From Meandrina meandrites (lineage: Eukaryota > Cnidaria > Anthozoa > Scleractinia > Meandrinidae), in assembly GCA_963693305.1 (NCBI GenBank), contig OY855912.1, positions 4,864,501-4,928,500 of the forward strand: 64,000 nt of DNA. The letters run 5' to 3'. A program made the translations under genes and the position numbers. The notes beneath the pieces were generated by a model. The model was not told where the DNA came from, made no database searches, and was given only the letters and a program-made list of their open reading frames with translations. Shown piece by piece: positions 12,199-23,800 of the stretch (position 1 is the stretch's first letter; each line of letters starts with the position of its first letter).

Positions 12199-15100
12199 TT
12201 ATTTCTTTTTGGTGAGTTTCGCAACTTGCATCCCAATCGCTTTTTGTACATCTTCATCTAAGATACAGTCAACAAAGTTCTTAATGTCCTCTTCTCTTGT
12301 ATTCTCCAGGGCCTCAATAAACTGTTTACGCATGATCTTTTTGGTTAATTCTCTGGCCCTTCCTGCAGAAAAAAGAAAAAGCGAAATTCAAAACGACTCA
12401 AGGTCCACTATTGTCTCAATGTGTCAGTCAATTTTAAAAGGGCCCATCGCCCACCCGCCCCCGGCATACCCCGAGTATGTGGCTTGAGGTTAGCACCATA
12501 TAGTCATGAGTGGAGAATTTGACAAAAAACGTCGCCCGCCGGGTCGGGCAACTGACCATAGAAGAGACGTCAGTCAGTAGTCTTAAGCTAAAGAGTTTTC
12601 TAATCTATTTATACACTTCGAATTTTCACGGTACTCACGTTATTCCACGATTTTGTTAGGCTTTGTTACGGTATCCTAGTTGTTAAGTAAAGAATTGTAG
12701 CTCAAAACCTCCATTTTGAGAATATCCAGAATGACTGAGAGTAACCCATCCGGTAACTTCCCATCAAAGAGCAACGCGCACACAGTTGTGCTAATCAGAT
12801 TCGGCATGGATTCCCAGTCGAAGTCACATTGCGAATCTACTTATGAGCTTTATTTTGTTGGTACAGTGTAAGTTGTGAAATTGTCTTGGTGTTGTGAAAT
12901 TGCATGCGGAACTGTTGACGTAAAGGGGGCTACACATTTTTTTATCATATACCATATTTACTGAGCTCTATCTGTTCGGAAGCTGTGAAAATATATTTTT
13001 AGTGAATGTTTCAATTTTGAGTGTCCTTAACCCATTGACACCTGAAGCGCCCTAAAGCGCCCGTAAAGGATCCGGGCATTTGTCCCGCTTGTGACGTCAT
13101 CACCTTTTACCCAGAAAAGCGACATCTATGCTCAAATTGCGAAGCAGCACAAGACCATTCAAACGATACCTAAACCAGCGTGATTAGATTGATGGAGCTT
13201 GAAATATGCACGAAAACGCTTCAAAATTTTAGTGAAAAGCTCAGAGGAGAATTTCCCGTTTCCACCCTTTGCTTGTCCATGGTAAGTAGTTCTTGCCTCG
13301 TTTGCGCTTTCTCGGAAATTCTTCTACTCAAAAGAAGCCTGGTAGAAGGCCAAAAACTGCAGCAAAAACAAAAAAAAGAAGAGGAAAAAAAAGCGAAAAA
13401 AAAAACGAAAAGCCTAAAGTGATCTCAATATTTTGATTTGTGCGCATGCACGAGCAAAAAAGTTGTTTAAACATGACTCTTGTGTAAAGCAAGGACACAT
13501 TTTGCGTTTCAAGGGCCGTTTTGAGTGATTTGGAGCTATTTTAGCTTATAAAAGACCTTAAAACGTCAAAAACGTCTAAAAAAGCGACTTTTTGGAAAAA
13601 CTCCAGGTATCAATGGGTTAATGAATTATTGATGGCTCAGAGCCAGAGAGATTTTTCTGCCTCGGGTCAACATATCTGGACAGTTTCAGCCTGATGCAGC
13701 TTTGTTTTCTATTGGATTGATATATATATAGCAGCACTGTATGGTGGTAAATTGATAAATTGACTTGTACTGTTTTAACTATCATTTCAAGTATCACTCG
13801 AAGTCATCTAAAGTTACGTGACAAAAAATGAACCCACGCTGAAACAAATTCAAATTGTACACAACACTGTCCTACCAGAATACATGACCCATTTTTCCAG
13901 TTCTGATTTTGTTTCTTCCATGACTTTATCTTTTGGTACAACTTTGTCCACCAAGCCAATGGATAATGCCTCCTCAGACGTATACCTAGCGTTACTGAGG
14001 ATAGCCTTTTCTGCACAACTTTGGCCAATAACATTTGCCATGAGGTTTGCAACCCTGGAAAATAAAGGTCGTAAAAACTAAGGGATAGAAGGCACCATAA
14101 ACAACAACAACAACAGCGAAATAACAACAAGCAAAAGCAGAAACATTTTGATGACTAAATGTAGGTAGGAGTGTGATTTTAAAACACTATTTTTGACAAA
14201 ATACGAAATATCGATACACCACTAATCAAACCAACCACAAACACACTCTTACGTAAATCTAAATTTCAAATTAAAGAAAGTTAATTGAATTATCACAGCA
14301 CAGCAATAGCTCTCAGCCATGAAATATGGGCCATAAAATTATGAGGTCTAGAAATTTAAACTACAGTCCTAGACAAAGGTCCTTGAACTTGTGACATATC
14401 ATTTCAAGATGAGAAGTCATTGTTTAATTTTCCAAACCCAGATGGATAAAAATGAATACCGTATTGTGTTTGGGGTGGGGAGGAAGAGGTTTAAGATAAT
14501 ACTACTTTATCATCAACGGAAATGGTAAAGTGTCCCAAGACTGTTTTCTAATATTGTGGTCCCAGCACTTACCAAAAAGGTGGTGGGACACCCTACAGAA
14601 AGAAAGAGAAGATTGTAATATCATGTAAGCTTCATTAAGTAAGCCAAAGCATTAAAGATTTGATCAAAAGGGTTTCTTTTTCTTAGACATGTTTCTTTTG
14701 TTTCTTTATTGCTGGAGAGAATATTCTGAATTCTTGACAGAATTAAGGTATGAGTTTTAAATAGATAAGGACAAGACACCTCAAGGTGGAAAATACAAAG
14801 TGAATGATTACTGGTTAGTTATAAAAAGATGTCTAAATAGCTCTCAATTCCCTGATCATACAATAAACATACAACATCACAAGATACTGATTTATTTATA
14901 AGCTGGAAAGGAAGGGGGGTAGAGGGTGTTCTTATTATTGGAAACAATACTTAATTATGCCATTGGATAAGTCATCTAATGCCATTAACAGGGTTGTTTG
15001 CATCTATGATAGGGGGTCATTCTTTAGAGAAAGAGGGTGGAGGGCATTGTTAAAAATTTGCAGTGCCTGAACAGATCTGAATGACAATGTTGTTTTGACA

Positions 15101-18100
15101 GAGTATTAGTTTGGAGACGCTTGTCATGAATATGACACTAATCGTGACATGTACATCATTAAATATAACTTAATTATTAAGTAAATTGATGTAATCAATT
15201 GGTCCCATTTTGCACCAAAATGAGAGGATGCCTACACTGTATGCAGAGTGCCTAATTTCTGGAAATTTCCATTCATGTGTTCTGAATGCCTTTATTCATT
15301 CTCAAAAAAAATGTGTTAACAGAACTTACTGCCTCAATCTCCACCATTCCAATTCTGAATCCCTCTGCCATGACACGGTAATCACAAGCCATGCCCAGAA
15401 CACAGCCTCCTGCTAGGGCATGCCCCTACCATGACAACAGTAACAGTTATAATATATGTGTCAAAAAATTAAGGTGGCTTACTACAGTTTTGAGGGGGTA
15501 AATGAGCCAAGCTTTAAACTCTTTTGTAAAATGTCCAGAAAGGTTTTAGCTCTCACTTATTACTGTTTGTTGCATCCTTCAACCAATATATGCGACATTT
15601 AAACAATAAAGATGCTAATAAACAGCCAAAATGAAATATATCCGAGTGCTTAGCAGGAGACTGGGCACTAGTAAGTTCAATGGCGTTTTTCTCAAAATCT
15701 GCCCATACAACCCTACCTCAAAAATTCAGAAATTAGAAATTGGATCAGATAAAACATTCATGCAAAATAAATTAAAAATTTGTAAGACAGATTTTTTGCA
15801 AAATAGGAAAATGTGTTTTTTTGCCTATTTTAAAAATAGCTCAAAATCTGTCTTACAGATTTTTTTTAAATTTTGGCAGTTGACGCAATTCACCCCAAAA
15901 AATTAATTGTGAAATTTTCATTATGGGTTGTATGGTAGGTTTTTGAGCAATTTTGAGCCGAAGTCAGGTTTTTACGACCTCCAACGAGAATCGAATTGTG
16001 CATGCCCTTTTATTTGAGCGCGCGCTCATATGACGCCACACGTTATGAGCGATGAAAAAAGCGAATTAGAACTCCTCTGTTGGTTGTTTATCAACCTATT
16101 TGTAGCATTGTTTTCGTCCTATGTCATGTCTAAAACCTTCTGAAACTTTCTGAAACTGTTAGCTTTCGAATAAAGGGCTCAAACTTGTTTTCGTTTCTTT
16201 TAGTGTTGCTCACGATATTGATGTCAGGCAGCCGAATCATAGTGCGCTCTTGCCTCGTAGAAACTGTAGTAAGCCACCTTAAATAAATGTTCAAGAAAAC
16301 CATTTGGACTATATGAAACCAAATAGGTACAGGGTGTATTCTAGGCAACATGAAAACACCTTGTTTATTTTTGCACATGGCTTTTTATGCATCATATAAT
16401 ATTGGCAAAGTACTTTCATTTAGCATTCAGCAGATTGACCACTGGATTATTCATACGCTAAAATTATAAATACAGCTGCTTTCAGTGTTACACGCATAGC
16501 GGATATCTTTCCACAGCCATCTTAGGACACCATCTTTTGACATGTTCAACACACAAGGCTTGAAATCAACCAATCACATGGGTGTTTGTTTCATATGAAG
16601 ATGAGCCACAAATCCAGAAGATCATGCTAAAACATGGGCTGTGATTAGTGGATTTTGATCCTTGTTTGTCTAACATGTCAAAAGGTGATGCTGAAAGATG
16701 GATGTGGAAAGATAGCCACTACACACATAATGCTGAAAGTGGCTATAAACTACTTGCATACTCTTGATTGCTATCTATCTCGGTCTACTTTCTAAACTGG
16801 GAAATACTGGCAATCAGAAGCTCACAAAGAGAAATTAGCTTAAAACAAGAGGAAACAAGAAGAAACTAACAAACATGGTACCATACAATTAAGTAATATG
16901 GATATAAAAGATCAATAATACATGATATTGGAACAGGAAGTTCTCCTACATTTATAGCTGCCATGGTAGCAAGTCTTGAGCCATACAAGCGAAGCCACAT
17001 TCCCTGAAAACAGCTCCAAAAGGAAGCAAGACGTTTTACATCTGCTGGCTGGTAAACTTCTTTCACTAGGTCTAGGCCAGCAGAGAACACTTTTGGAAGG
17101 CCCTACAATTTAAAAAATACAAATCTAAATTTTAGTTAACCATTTTAAGATCCAAAAGTGATATAAGACCCACATATAGACATTGGATCTGTTTTACTCC
17201 AAAATGTGAGAGGAAGGAAGTTGGGAAGGGGGAAGGGGGAAGGGGGAAGGGGGAAGGGGGAAGGGGGAAGGGGGAAGGGGGAAGGGGGAAGGGGGAAGGG
17301 GGAAGGGGGAAGGGGGAAGGGGGAAGGGGGAAGGGGGAAGGGGGAAGGGGGAAGGGGGAAGGGGGAAGAGGGAAGGGGTGGGGAAACCAGGAGTCCAGGG
17401 GCATAATCTCTATAGGAAGTGGGATATGAGATTCCCAAAGAGGTGGGGGAGTGGGAGGGGAGAAAAAGGGACGATGGGGATTTTGTTTTACAATATTGCA
17501 TAATATTTTGCAATAGAAGATGTACCAAGGGAGAGGAATCACTTATAGTAATCAAATGTAAAAGGTATGGGAAGCGAGTTCAAGTTTGGACTCCCCTGCT
17601 GTTCCTCCCCCCCCCCCCCCCCCCCCCCCAATGTAAACAAAGAAACAAATTGATGTTTTTGGGTCAGCAAACACCATCATTCAAATTTACTGCAGATTCT
17701 GTCAAAGTTAATTATTAATTAATAATGTTGGAGCAGCAACTGACATATATGATATATGATTTTTGAAACCCACTGATAACTCAAACCAAGGGTTGCTTCC
17801 CTTTGGTAGTGAAACACAACAATACCACCCTTGATTTCTCAAACTCCCTGATTTTTCCAACCAATTTTTGAAAGTTGAAGAAATCTGGATTCTACTGAAT
17901 GATGTATCCAAGTAGCTTTATACTAATTAGGGTCAACTGAAGCTAAGTTTGTGTTCAAGCTTAGTGGCCCATCAGGCCAGAGTTTTTCATTAGCATGAAC
18001 CAACTAGAAGTATTACTTCTCCCCCCCCCCCCCCCCCCCCCTCCTGGATGGGATCCTAGTCCATCGCAGGGTTACCCTACCCCCCAGTAGTAAATTTAGG

Positions 18101-19386
18101 GGTATAGAATGGTAAAATCCAAGACTCGCCGAGACACCAAGACCCCCATTTTAAAAAATCCGAGACCGAGACACCGCAATTCAAAATTCCGAGCGCGAGA
18201 CTCTGTGATCTAGAAATCCCAGCACGAGACTATTACAACGCTAGTCTAACGCTCTGTAGCTCTCTGCTTTGCTGTTGCTGTTGTTTTTTTGACAGTTCAA
18301 ACTGATTAAAATTTTCACTTGGTTTGCAGGACTCGGAGACTCAATTTCAAAATTCGAGATTCCGAGACAAGCGTTGTTTTTTGCGAGCTCGAGATTCCGA
18401 GACTCTAGTTTGCTATGCCGAGATTTCGAGACTCACCTAAAATTTTCCGAGAACCATGTTTTTTCAAGGACCATTCTATACCCCTAAATTTACCAGACAA
18501 GTACCCCATACTGAATGAACCACTGCTCTAGCCTTCATTATAGATGAACTCAACCACCAAAAAAGTTTGGTTGTTGAGTTGGTCTGCAATGCAGACTACA
18601 ATAAACCTGTGTGTGGAGAGAGCCACTGTGAGAGTATGAGTGCCTTAACCGAGAACACAATACAATGCCCCTGGCCAGGGCTGCAACCTGCATCGTTTGA
18701 TCCAGAGTCCAGTGCACTAACCATTAGGTCACTGCACCTCCCACAATTAGTCATTAACCAATTAATTAGTTAACATACTGAAGTGACAATGAGTCCTTGG
18801 CAATCCTGGTCACATTCTAGCTCATCCAACTTTGTGTTTATTTCTTGTAAAAACTCCATACTGAAACTGTTGACAGGTTTTCTGTTCAGCTCTAGAATGG
18901 CTATGCTCCCTTGTCTTTCAACATTTACAAGCGAAGACATGCATCTCCTAAGGTCCCCAAATGTAAGTGTTTTCCCTATCGAAATCACTGTTATCAAAAC
19001 AAAAAGTATAATATGAAAAGATTATTTTTATACTGTTTTATAGGATGGTATGTTTCTCTGCACATTGGTTTACAACATGGTTTGGAGTACTATTTGGAAT
19101 GAATCTGATTACAAGTTTATTTTTTAAAGGATGACAAAATTGCAAAAAAATTAAATTTATTTTATCCTATTATATTTTGTATTTATTTTTGGCAAAATAT
19201 TAAAACGTCCCTCAATATAGCCCAGTGCTGTTAATAAATTTTCACGGCATATCATTAGGTCATACAGAAACACATATTTCTTATCTAAAATTACAAAAAG
19301 AAAACCTTACTGTTATACATGCGTGGTGCACCTTTTCCCTTTGAGAGAACTTGACGAACTCCTGGAACTCCAAACACAGCGGCCAT
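12199..19386 (-). CDS. ECI1: Enoyl-CoA delta isomerase 1, mitochondrial (3,2-trans-enoyl-CoA isomerase)
   Basis: Seven coding exons join in phase: 19311-19386, 18779-18975, 16950-17102, 15330-15425, 14573-14592 (20 nt), 13876-14054, 12199-12362, giving 294 residues, close to the vertebrate protein (about 302). The enzyme moves 3-cis/trans double bonds to 2-trans during beta-oxidation of unsaturated fatty acids. Crotonase-fold signatures are clear: RKPVNSFSMEFL, the first oxyanion-hole loop FSAGLDL, the second hole ALAGGC with CDYRVMAE, the GMVEIE segment carrying the likely catalytic Glu, then GVPPPFW, and the C-terminal helices LTKKIMRKQFIEAL. The first about 30 residues are basic and nearly free of acid, fitting a mitochondrial presequence; there is no SKL-type peroxisomal C-terminus (ends KLTKKK). 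Introns carry at least five transposable elements. ECI2-type or dodecenoyl isomerase paralogy is less likely. Confidence 0.93.
13027..13621. mobile_element. TTAA-flanked TIR element 1 (piggyBac-type MITE)
   Basis: It is flanked by TTAA on both sides. Inverted ends are CCCATTGACACCTG and CAGGTATCAATGGG (one mismatch). It is about 590 bp and carries no transposase, only a Lys-rich 80-codon open frame. It lies in the last ECI1 intron. TTAA duplication is typical of piggyBac and Kolobok families. Confidence 0.75.
15469..16282. mobile_element. TTAA-flanked TIR element 2
   Basis: TTAA lies at both ends, with 18-bp inverted termini GGTGGCTTACTACAGTTT / AAACTGTAGTAAGCCACC. It is about 810 bp, and a smaller hairpin sits inside (AAAATTTGTAAGACAGATTTT-like arms, 15775-15867). 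No transposase frame is present. It begins about 45 nt upstream of the ECI1 exon at 15330-15425. Confidence 0.75.
16465..16750. repeat. Foldback element in an ECI1 intron
   Basis: Two inverted arms of about 100 nt match imperfectly, with cores ATCTTTCCACAGCCATCTT / GATGGATGTGGAAAGAT and TTTTGACATGTT / AACATGTCAAAA. Outer ends are TATAAATACAGCTGCTTTCAG and CTGAAAGTGGCTATAAAC. No coding capacity. Confidence 0.7.
17224..17372. repeat. Heptamer minisatellite (GGGGGAA)n
   Basis: About twenty almost perfect copies of GGGGGAA lie on the plus strand, which is the ECI1 template strand, in the intron just upstream of the 16950-17102 exon. Runs of five G every seven bases are well suited to G-quadruplex formation. 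The open frames read from it (Pro/Ser/Phe repeats on minus, Gly/Lys repeats on plus) are artefacts of the repeat. Confidence 0.9.
17937..18743 (-). mobile_element. tRNA-derived SINE, family A, copy 4, split by a MITE
   Basis: Reverse-strand family A: the tail half is at 17937-18097 (TTAGTGGCCCATCAGGCC, a C run, CATCGCAGGGTTACCCT) and the tRNA head is at 18492-18743 (GGGCTGCAACCTGC, CACTAACCATTAGGTCACTG). The two halves are separated by the 388-bp element at 18098-18485. Confidence 0.75.
18098..18485. mobile_element. Short TIR element nested in a SINE
   Basis: Perfect 16-bp inverted ends AGGGGTATAGAATGGT / ACCATTCTATACCCCT are flanked by a direct AAATTT on each side (18092-18097 and 18486-18491). 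The interior is unusual: the motif CGAGA/CCGAGAC recurs about a dozen times on the plus strand. No coding potential. The SINE around it shows that the insertion is younger than the SINE. Confidence 0.8.
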
Positions 19387-20820
19387 TTTGATTTTAGTGT
19401 CATCTCATCGGAGGGGACCCACGGGACTGGTTGTCACGATATTCGACCCAGACTTCTCGCGCATTTTTTGCCAAATCGATAGACCGTTGAAACGCACTGT
19501 TGTTTTCTTACGTTCTCTAACTGATTTGTCTTTTCTCGAATTATAATTAACCCTGAAATCGCCATTGCATTCAGCGTTCCACTCAGAGTTCCGTCCGGGT
19601 TCTTTTTGTTCCCATAAACGCTCGCGCGGATTCTCGGCCATCCTCGGAGACACAGGGGCAGGTAGTCGGGGCGACGGCCGGGTATAGTCGGGTCGACTAC
19701 ATTTTCAGGCGAAAGTTTACAACAAGCTTGAAAGCGAAAGTTTACAACAAGCGAAAGCTGTCAAGCTTGTTGTAAACTTTCGCCTGAAAATGTAGTCGAC
19801 CCGACTATACCGTCGCCCCAACTAGCTGCCCCTGGGTCTCCGAGGATGGGAGAAAAGGGGCGGGAAGCGGGCCCGGTGGCGGGAACCGGAGAAAACGAGT
19901 AAAATTTCGCAACATTTCATTATCGGAATAGATATGAGGCAAAGAAGAGAGAACGGCTACAGAAAGGGGCGGGAGAAAAAGGTACGGGAAGCGGGAGTTA
20001 AAGGTACGGGAGGTGGGCGGTTCAGACCGCCATGTCCCCCGCAACACTCCTTTTCAAAGTGAGCTATTTTGCGGACCTGTTTAGTTCGCAGCTTTAAAGC
20101 GACACCGTCAACCAGTGTCCTTTGCAAGCCTCTGTTGTTGTTTTTGATGTTGCACGAACATATCAGTAACGTGTACTCTTGAATGTAGAATATATATTGG
20201 GCATTAATTAAAAACGCAACATGCAGTTTGACGAAAGTTATCCCTTCCACAAAAGATCCGTAATTTCTGTATCACAGAAATTACGCAAAGCATCATGGTT
20301 GACGGTGGCCCTTTAATCTCCGAGTTAAGCAGCTTTTGCACCGTTCTATGGAATATAATTTTACTTCAAAGATACTTTGACACAGGTGAATGTTTCTCTG
20401 AAATTTAACCGTTAATTGTGGAGGGGGAGGGGCGCTGCTCAATTTTAACAGCTACAAATAGATCCGTTCCAGCGTCATCGGTATAAACTGGAGCGGAAAT
20501 CATCAACCATTCTTCAACAGAACGCTTCCAGTTCATCTTGCCTGCATAGTTACGCAGAAGGCACATTTAACTGTCCTTTTGATAGAAAAAATGGTACGTT
20601 GCAACAAACAACAGTTGCTTCCATTGTTTCTTTATTTTCTTTATATATTATTCCACTGTAAATGTTTAGTTGCTCCAGCCACAAGAAGAAACTCCGTCTC
20701 TAAAGAACCTCTAAGCAAAATATTTTTCTACTTTTTGGTATATTAATTTACGTCGACTGTTAAATAATATAAGCCAGTATTACTGGCCTAGCTTTAATTT
20801 CACAATAGATCTTTAAACTG
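19387..20820. other. Region between the ECI1 5' end and the LMF1 3' end
   Basis: Both genes are on the minus strand, so this holds the ECI1 promoter and the LMF1 3' UTR. I saw no additional gene. It contains the 212-bp palindrome at 19638-19849, a perfect small hairpin GTAATTTCTGTATCACAGAAATTAC (20261-20285, described by its arms GTAATTTCTG / CAGAAATTAC), and low-complexity GGCGGGA-rich sequence between 19850 and 20020. No TATA box was convincing. Confidence 0.6.
19638..19849. repeat. Large palindrome upstream of ECI1
   Basis: Two arms of about 90 nt run from CCATCCTCGGAGACACAGGG / CCCTGGGTCTCCGAGGATGG at the outside to GTTTACAACAAGCTTG / CAAGCTTGTTGTAAAC near the centre, with a loop of about 25 nt that partly repeats the arm (GAAAGCGAAAGTTTACAAC). 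Only a few mismatches separate the arms. It lies 250 nt upstream of the ECI1 start codon and could affect its promoter. Confidence 0.8.
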
Positions 20821-23800
20821 TTACACTTTATAGACTTTCTTCTTGAGTTTTGGTACATTCCATCCGTGAGATTCCAGATAATCTCTGACAGCCCGTAACG
20901 CGATTGGCGGAAAGTAAGATCCTATTCTAGTGCGTTTCCACCAATACCCCGATCTTGCCTCAGGACTGCCGATTTTTGTGAACGTATAGAGGTAATGTTC
21001 ACCACGGATGAATCTAGTAGAAATAAATAAATAAATTAAAAATAATCAGCGCTGTGAGAAGTATTGTCTTCATGGTTAGTCCGCTGGCTTCACAATCGAG
21101 CGGCCTGGGTTCAAGCCCTGGCCGGGGTCATTTTGTTGTGTTTTCGGGCAAGATACTTTACTCTCATAGTGCCTCTCTCCACCCAGGTGTATAAATGGGT
21201 ACCGGCGAATTTACTGCTGGGGGTAGCCCTGCAATGGACTAGCATCCCAACTAGGGGGGAGTAGAATGTAGAAGTACTGGATGTCGGTCGTTTCGCCTAC
21301 AAGATGATTCGCCTACAAGTCGATTCGCCTACACTTTCACGCTATTAGAACGAGGGATATACATTGTTGTTAGCATGTTTGGGCTCTCGCGTTTTTAGAA
21401 CGAAGAATATACATTGTCTTTAGACTTCAGACTTCTCAGAAAGTGTAGGCGATCAACTTTAGTGTAGGCGAATCGACTTGTAGGCGAAACATCTTGCAGG
21501 CGAAACGACCGGATTCCGTAGAATGAACTGCTTCATTCTACGGAAACTGCAGTCAGTTTTTCGTAGTTCCGGCCTGTTGAGCCGCTAGACTACAACAAGG
21601 CTTTACTTTAACGTTTCGAATTCTTTCAGGCGTACAAGTCAGTGAGTGAGCGGGAAGGTAAGTTCGATTTCCGGCCCGATTTCCGGCGGAAATTATGCGC
21701 AGTAGGGAAATGCAATGCACTGGATGAGAGTGAAGTACTTACTTGGGAGGAGTACCGTTAACAAATGGGTTGTGTGCTAACAGTGAAGTGGCTTGTTCAT
21801 CGTTAACAAGAAGTTTAGCTGCCAAGTGGATCAGCCATGGGTTGTACTGATAATTCTGAAAGTAATTCAGTCGTTAGTAAAAAATGATTTACAAGAAATA
21901 CATGTAGCAAGCATAGAAAAATAAACTTAGCCTCTAACACAAGAATTTGTAAGGGAATACGATGTGAATGATTAGACTTCATATTTGTGGGATGTGTATG
22001 TTCGGTGAATTTTTTCTGCGGTCCTCCACTCGGGCGACAGACAAATGCGACTACAACATCCTCAGCAAATCTACATCCCTGGCTAATTTTACGGACATTT
22101 TTTGACAGTGGTTAGAGCATCCGACCGTAGGGGAGTCGGATTATTTTCTCTGCCGAAGAGCAGAGCAACATTCGATTGAATGTCCTAAAACCAAAAACCA
22201 AAGTAATCACTCTGACCAATCACAAAGGACACAGACAATCCGGTGAACCAATCAAAACTAGCAGCAAATACACGTAGCCGACGCAACGCGCGGGAAAACT
22301 GAACGCGTGTGAGCGAGCCATGATTGGTTTTGGTTTTACTTCTGATTGGTTGAGAAAGTGGCGCGAGTTTTCTTAAACCAATCACTAAGCACCAAAGCAA
22401 ATACGAATACCCTTCGACACTCAAGTGAAAATCGCATTATGCTCGTGACAAACTAAATACGAGTACTATAAGAACCACATACAAACAGTGTACTTCAACT
22501 GACCTGAAAAGCTGCAAACCACATTAGCCAGTCCAGTCTGTAGTGATACGGTGAAATAACACATGGCCGCTTTTTAGGGTCGCCAGGTTTACAGTTAAAA
22601 TAATATTCTTCCCAGATGCCGCCATCTTCATCCGGTATTATAGTCGAGTTTCTTGTTCCTTGAAATATCACTTCAGTCCTTTCTTTTGTTATGCTGTGGA
22701 AGAATAAACAGAAGTTGTCAAATTTTAACAAACTCGTGTCCCTTCCCCCGCTGTACATGTACTTCGACTGAACTTTAGTATTTATTATTGCAAGTAATAT
22801 ATTTATTATGCCTGAAATCATTTAATTAGGCCACAACACATTTAAATGTACTCTCTTTCTTAGCCTGAAATGTAAGTCTTTGCCTGCCCTCAGCCTTACC
22901 CACACCCTGCGAGCAGAGCCTCTTTTAACTTCCCTGCGGCTGAGAATTGGGAAGAAAAAGAGGCTCTGCATAAATCGCGTCAATTCTTTGAAGTCGCCGC
23001 AGCCCCAAAGTTTGGGCTGGTCAGTCCGGATAAAACCGGTTTTTTGCAGCGCGAGCATTATTTTTTAGGAAAAACCGACGGTCAAAACCGAGCCCACAGC
23101 ACGAAGACTGAAGCAACTTTGCATAATCTCATACTTGGTCATTTTAAATAGGTCATGAACTACTTTCCTACACAGGGAAAGACCAGTGACACAATCTTGA
23201 GATACAATTGGGGGAGAAAAGTCACAACTAATGTTCAAATCCTCAACTAAATAAACTCGGCTGTCAACGGTACTGAATAGCGCGCGCTGTGTTTGACGCG
23301 TGCAAGCTAGTGAATGTACGCGTCAGATTTACGAAGTTTTTTTACACATCTTTTTGCTCACAGACATTTGGTTATAGACAAACCCCTGTACTAACAGGCT
23401 GGAAAAAAAAAACTATTTCTGTTGCTAATTTACTCTATGAATGTTCAAAAGAAGAAAGCATTTTGATAGAAGCTTATAAATCCGCTACATTTTTTGGATC
23501 CAGGCAAAGCCTCGCGCAAGTTCGCGCAAGTCTCACGTAAGCTTTGCGTATACTCAACAAAGATTTGACACGATTTGTGCAGAGCCCTTTCTTGTCCAGT
23601 TTAGTTTATTAGCGAAAAAGAAAGGGCTCTGCTCGCAGGGTGCCTTACCCAGAGCTTAGGGGGCTACTCTGTTTCTTTACCCCTGGGGGGGGGGGCTCCC
23701 TTATTTGGCCTAAATGGGTATGTGCTTCCCGACAGGGTATGGTTTTCAGGGTCTTGATTCTGAGTATACAATTCCACCACAGGAGACCACAATATTTGAG

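Noticed and set aside
13180..13422. 80-codon plus-strand ORF ending in a Lys-rich stretch
   Set aside because: It is inside a TTAA-flanked element with no transposase motifs; the Lys run comes from an A-rich tract.
17132..17555. Pro/Ser/Phe-repeat ORFs on the minus strand
   Set aside because: They arise entirely from the GGGGGAA minisatellite; both overlapping frames stay open for that reason.
19405..19653. 82-codon minus ORF just upstream of ECI1 as an N-terminal extension
   Set aside because: It is not in phase with ECI1 exon 1 and runs into the palindrome; the ATG at 19386 gives a complete protein with a plausible presequence.
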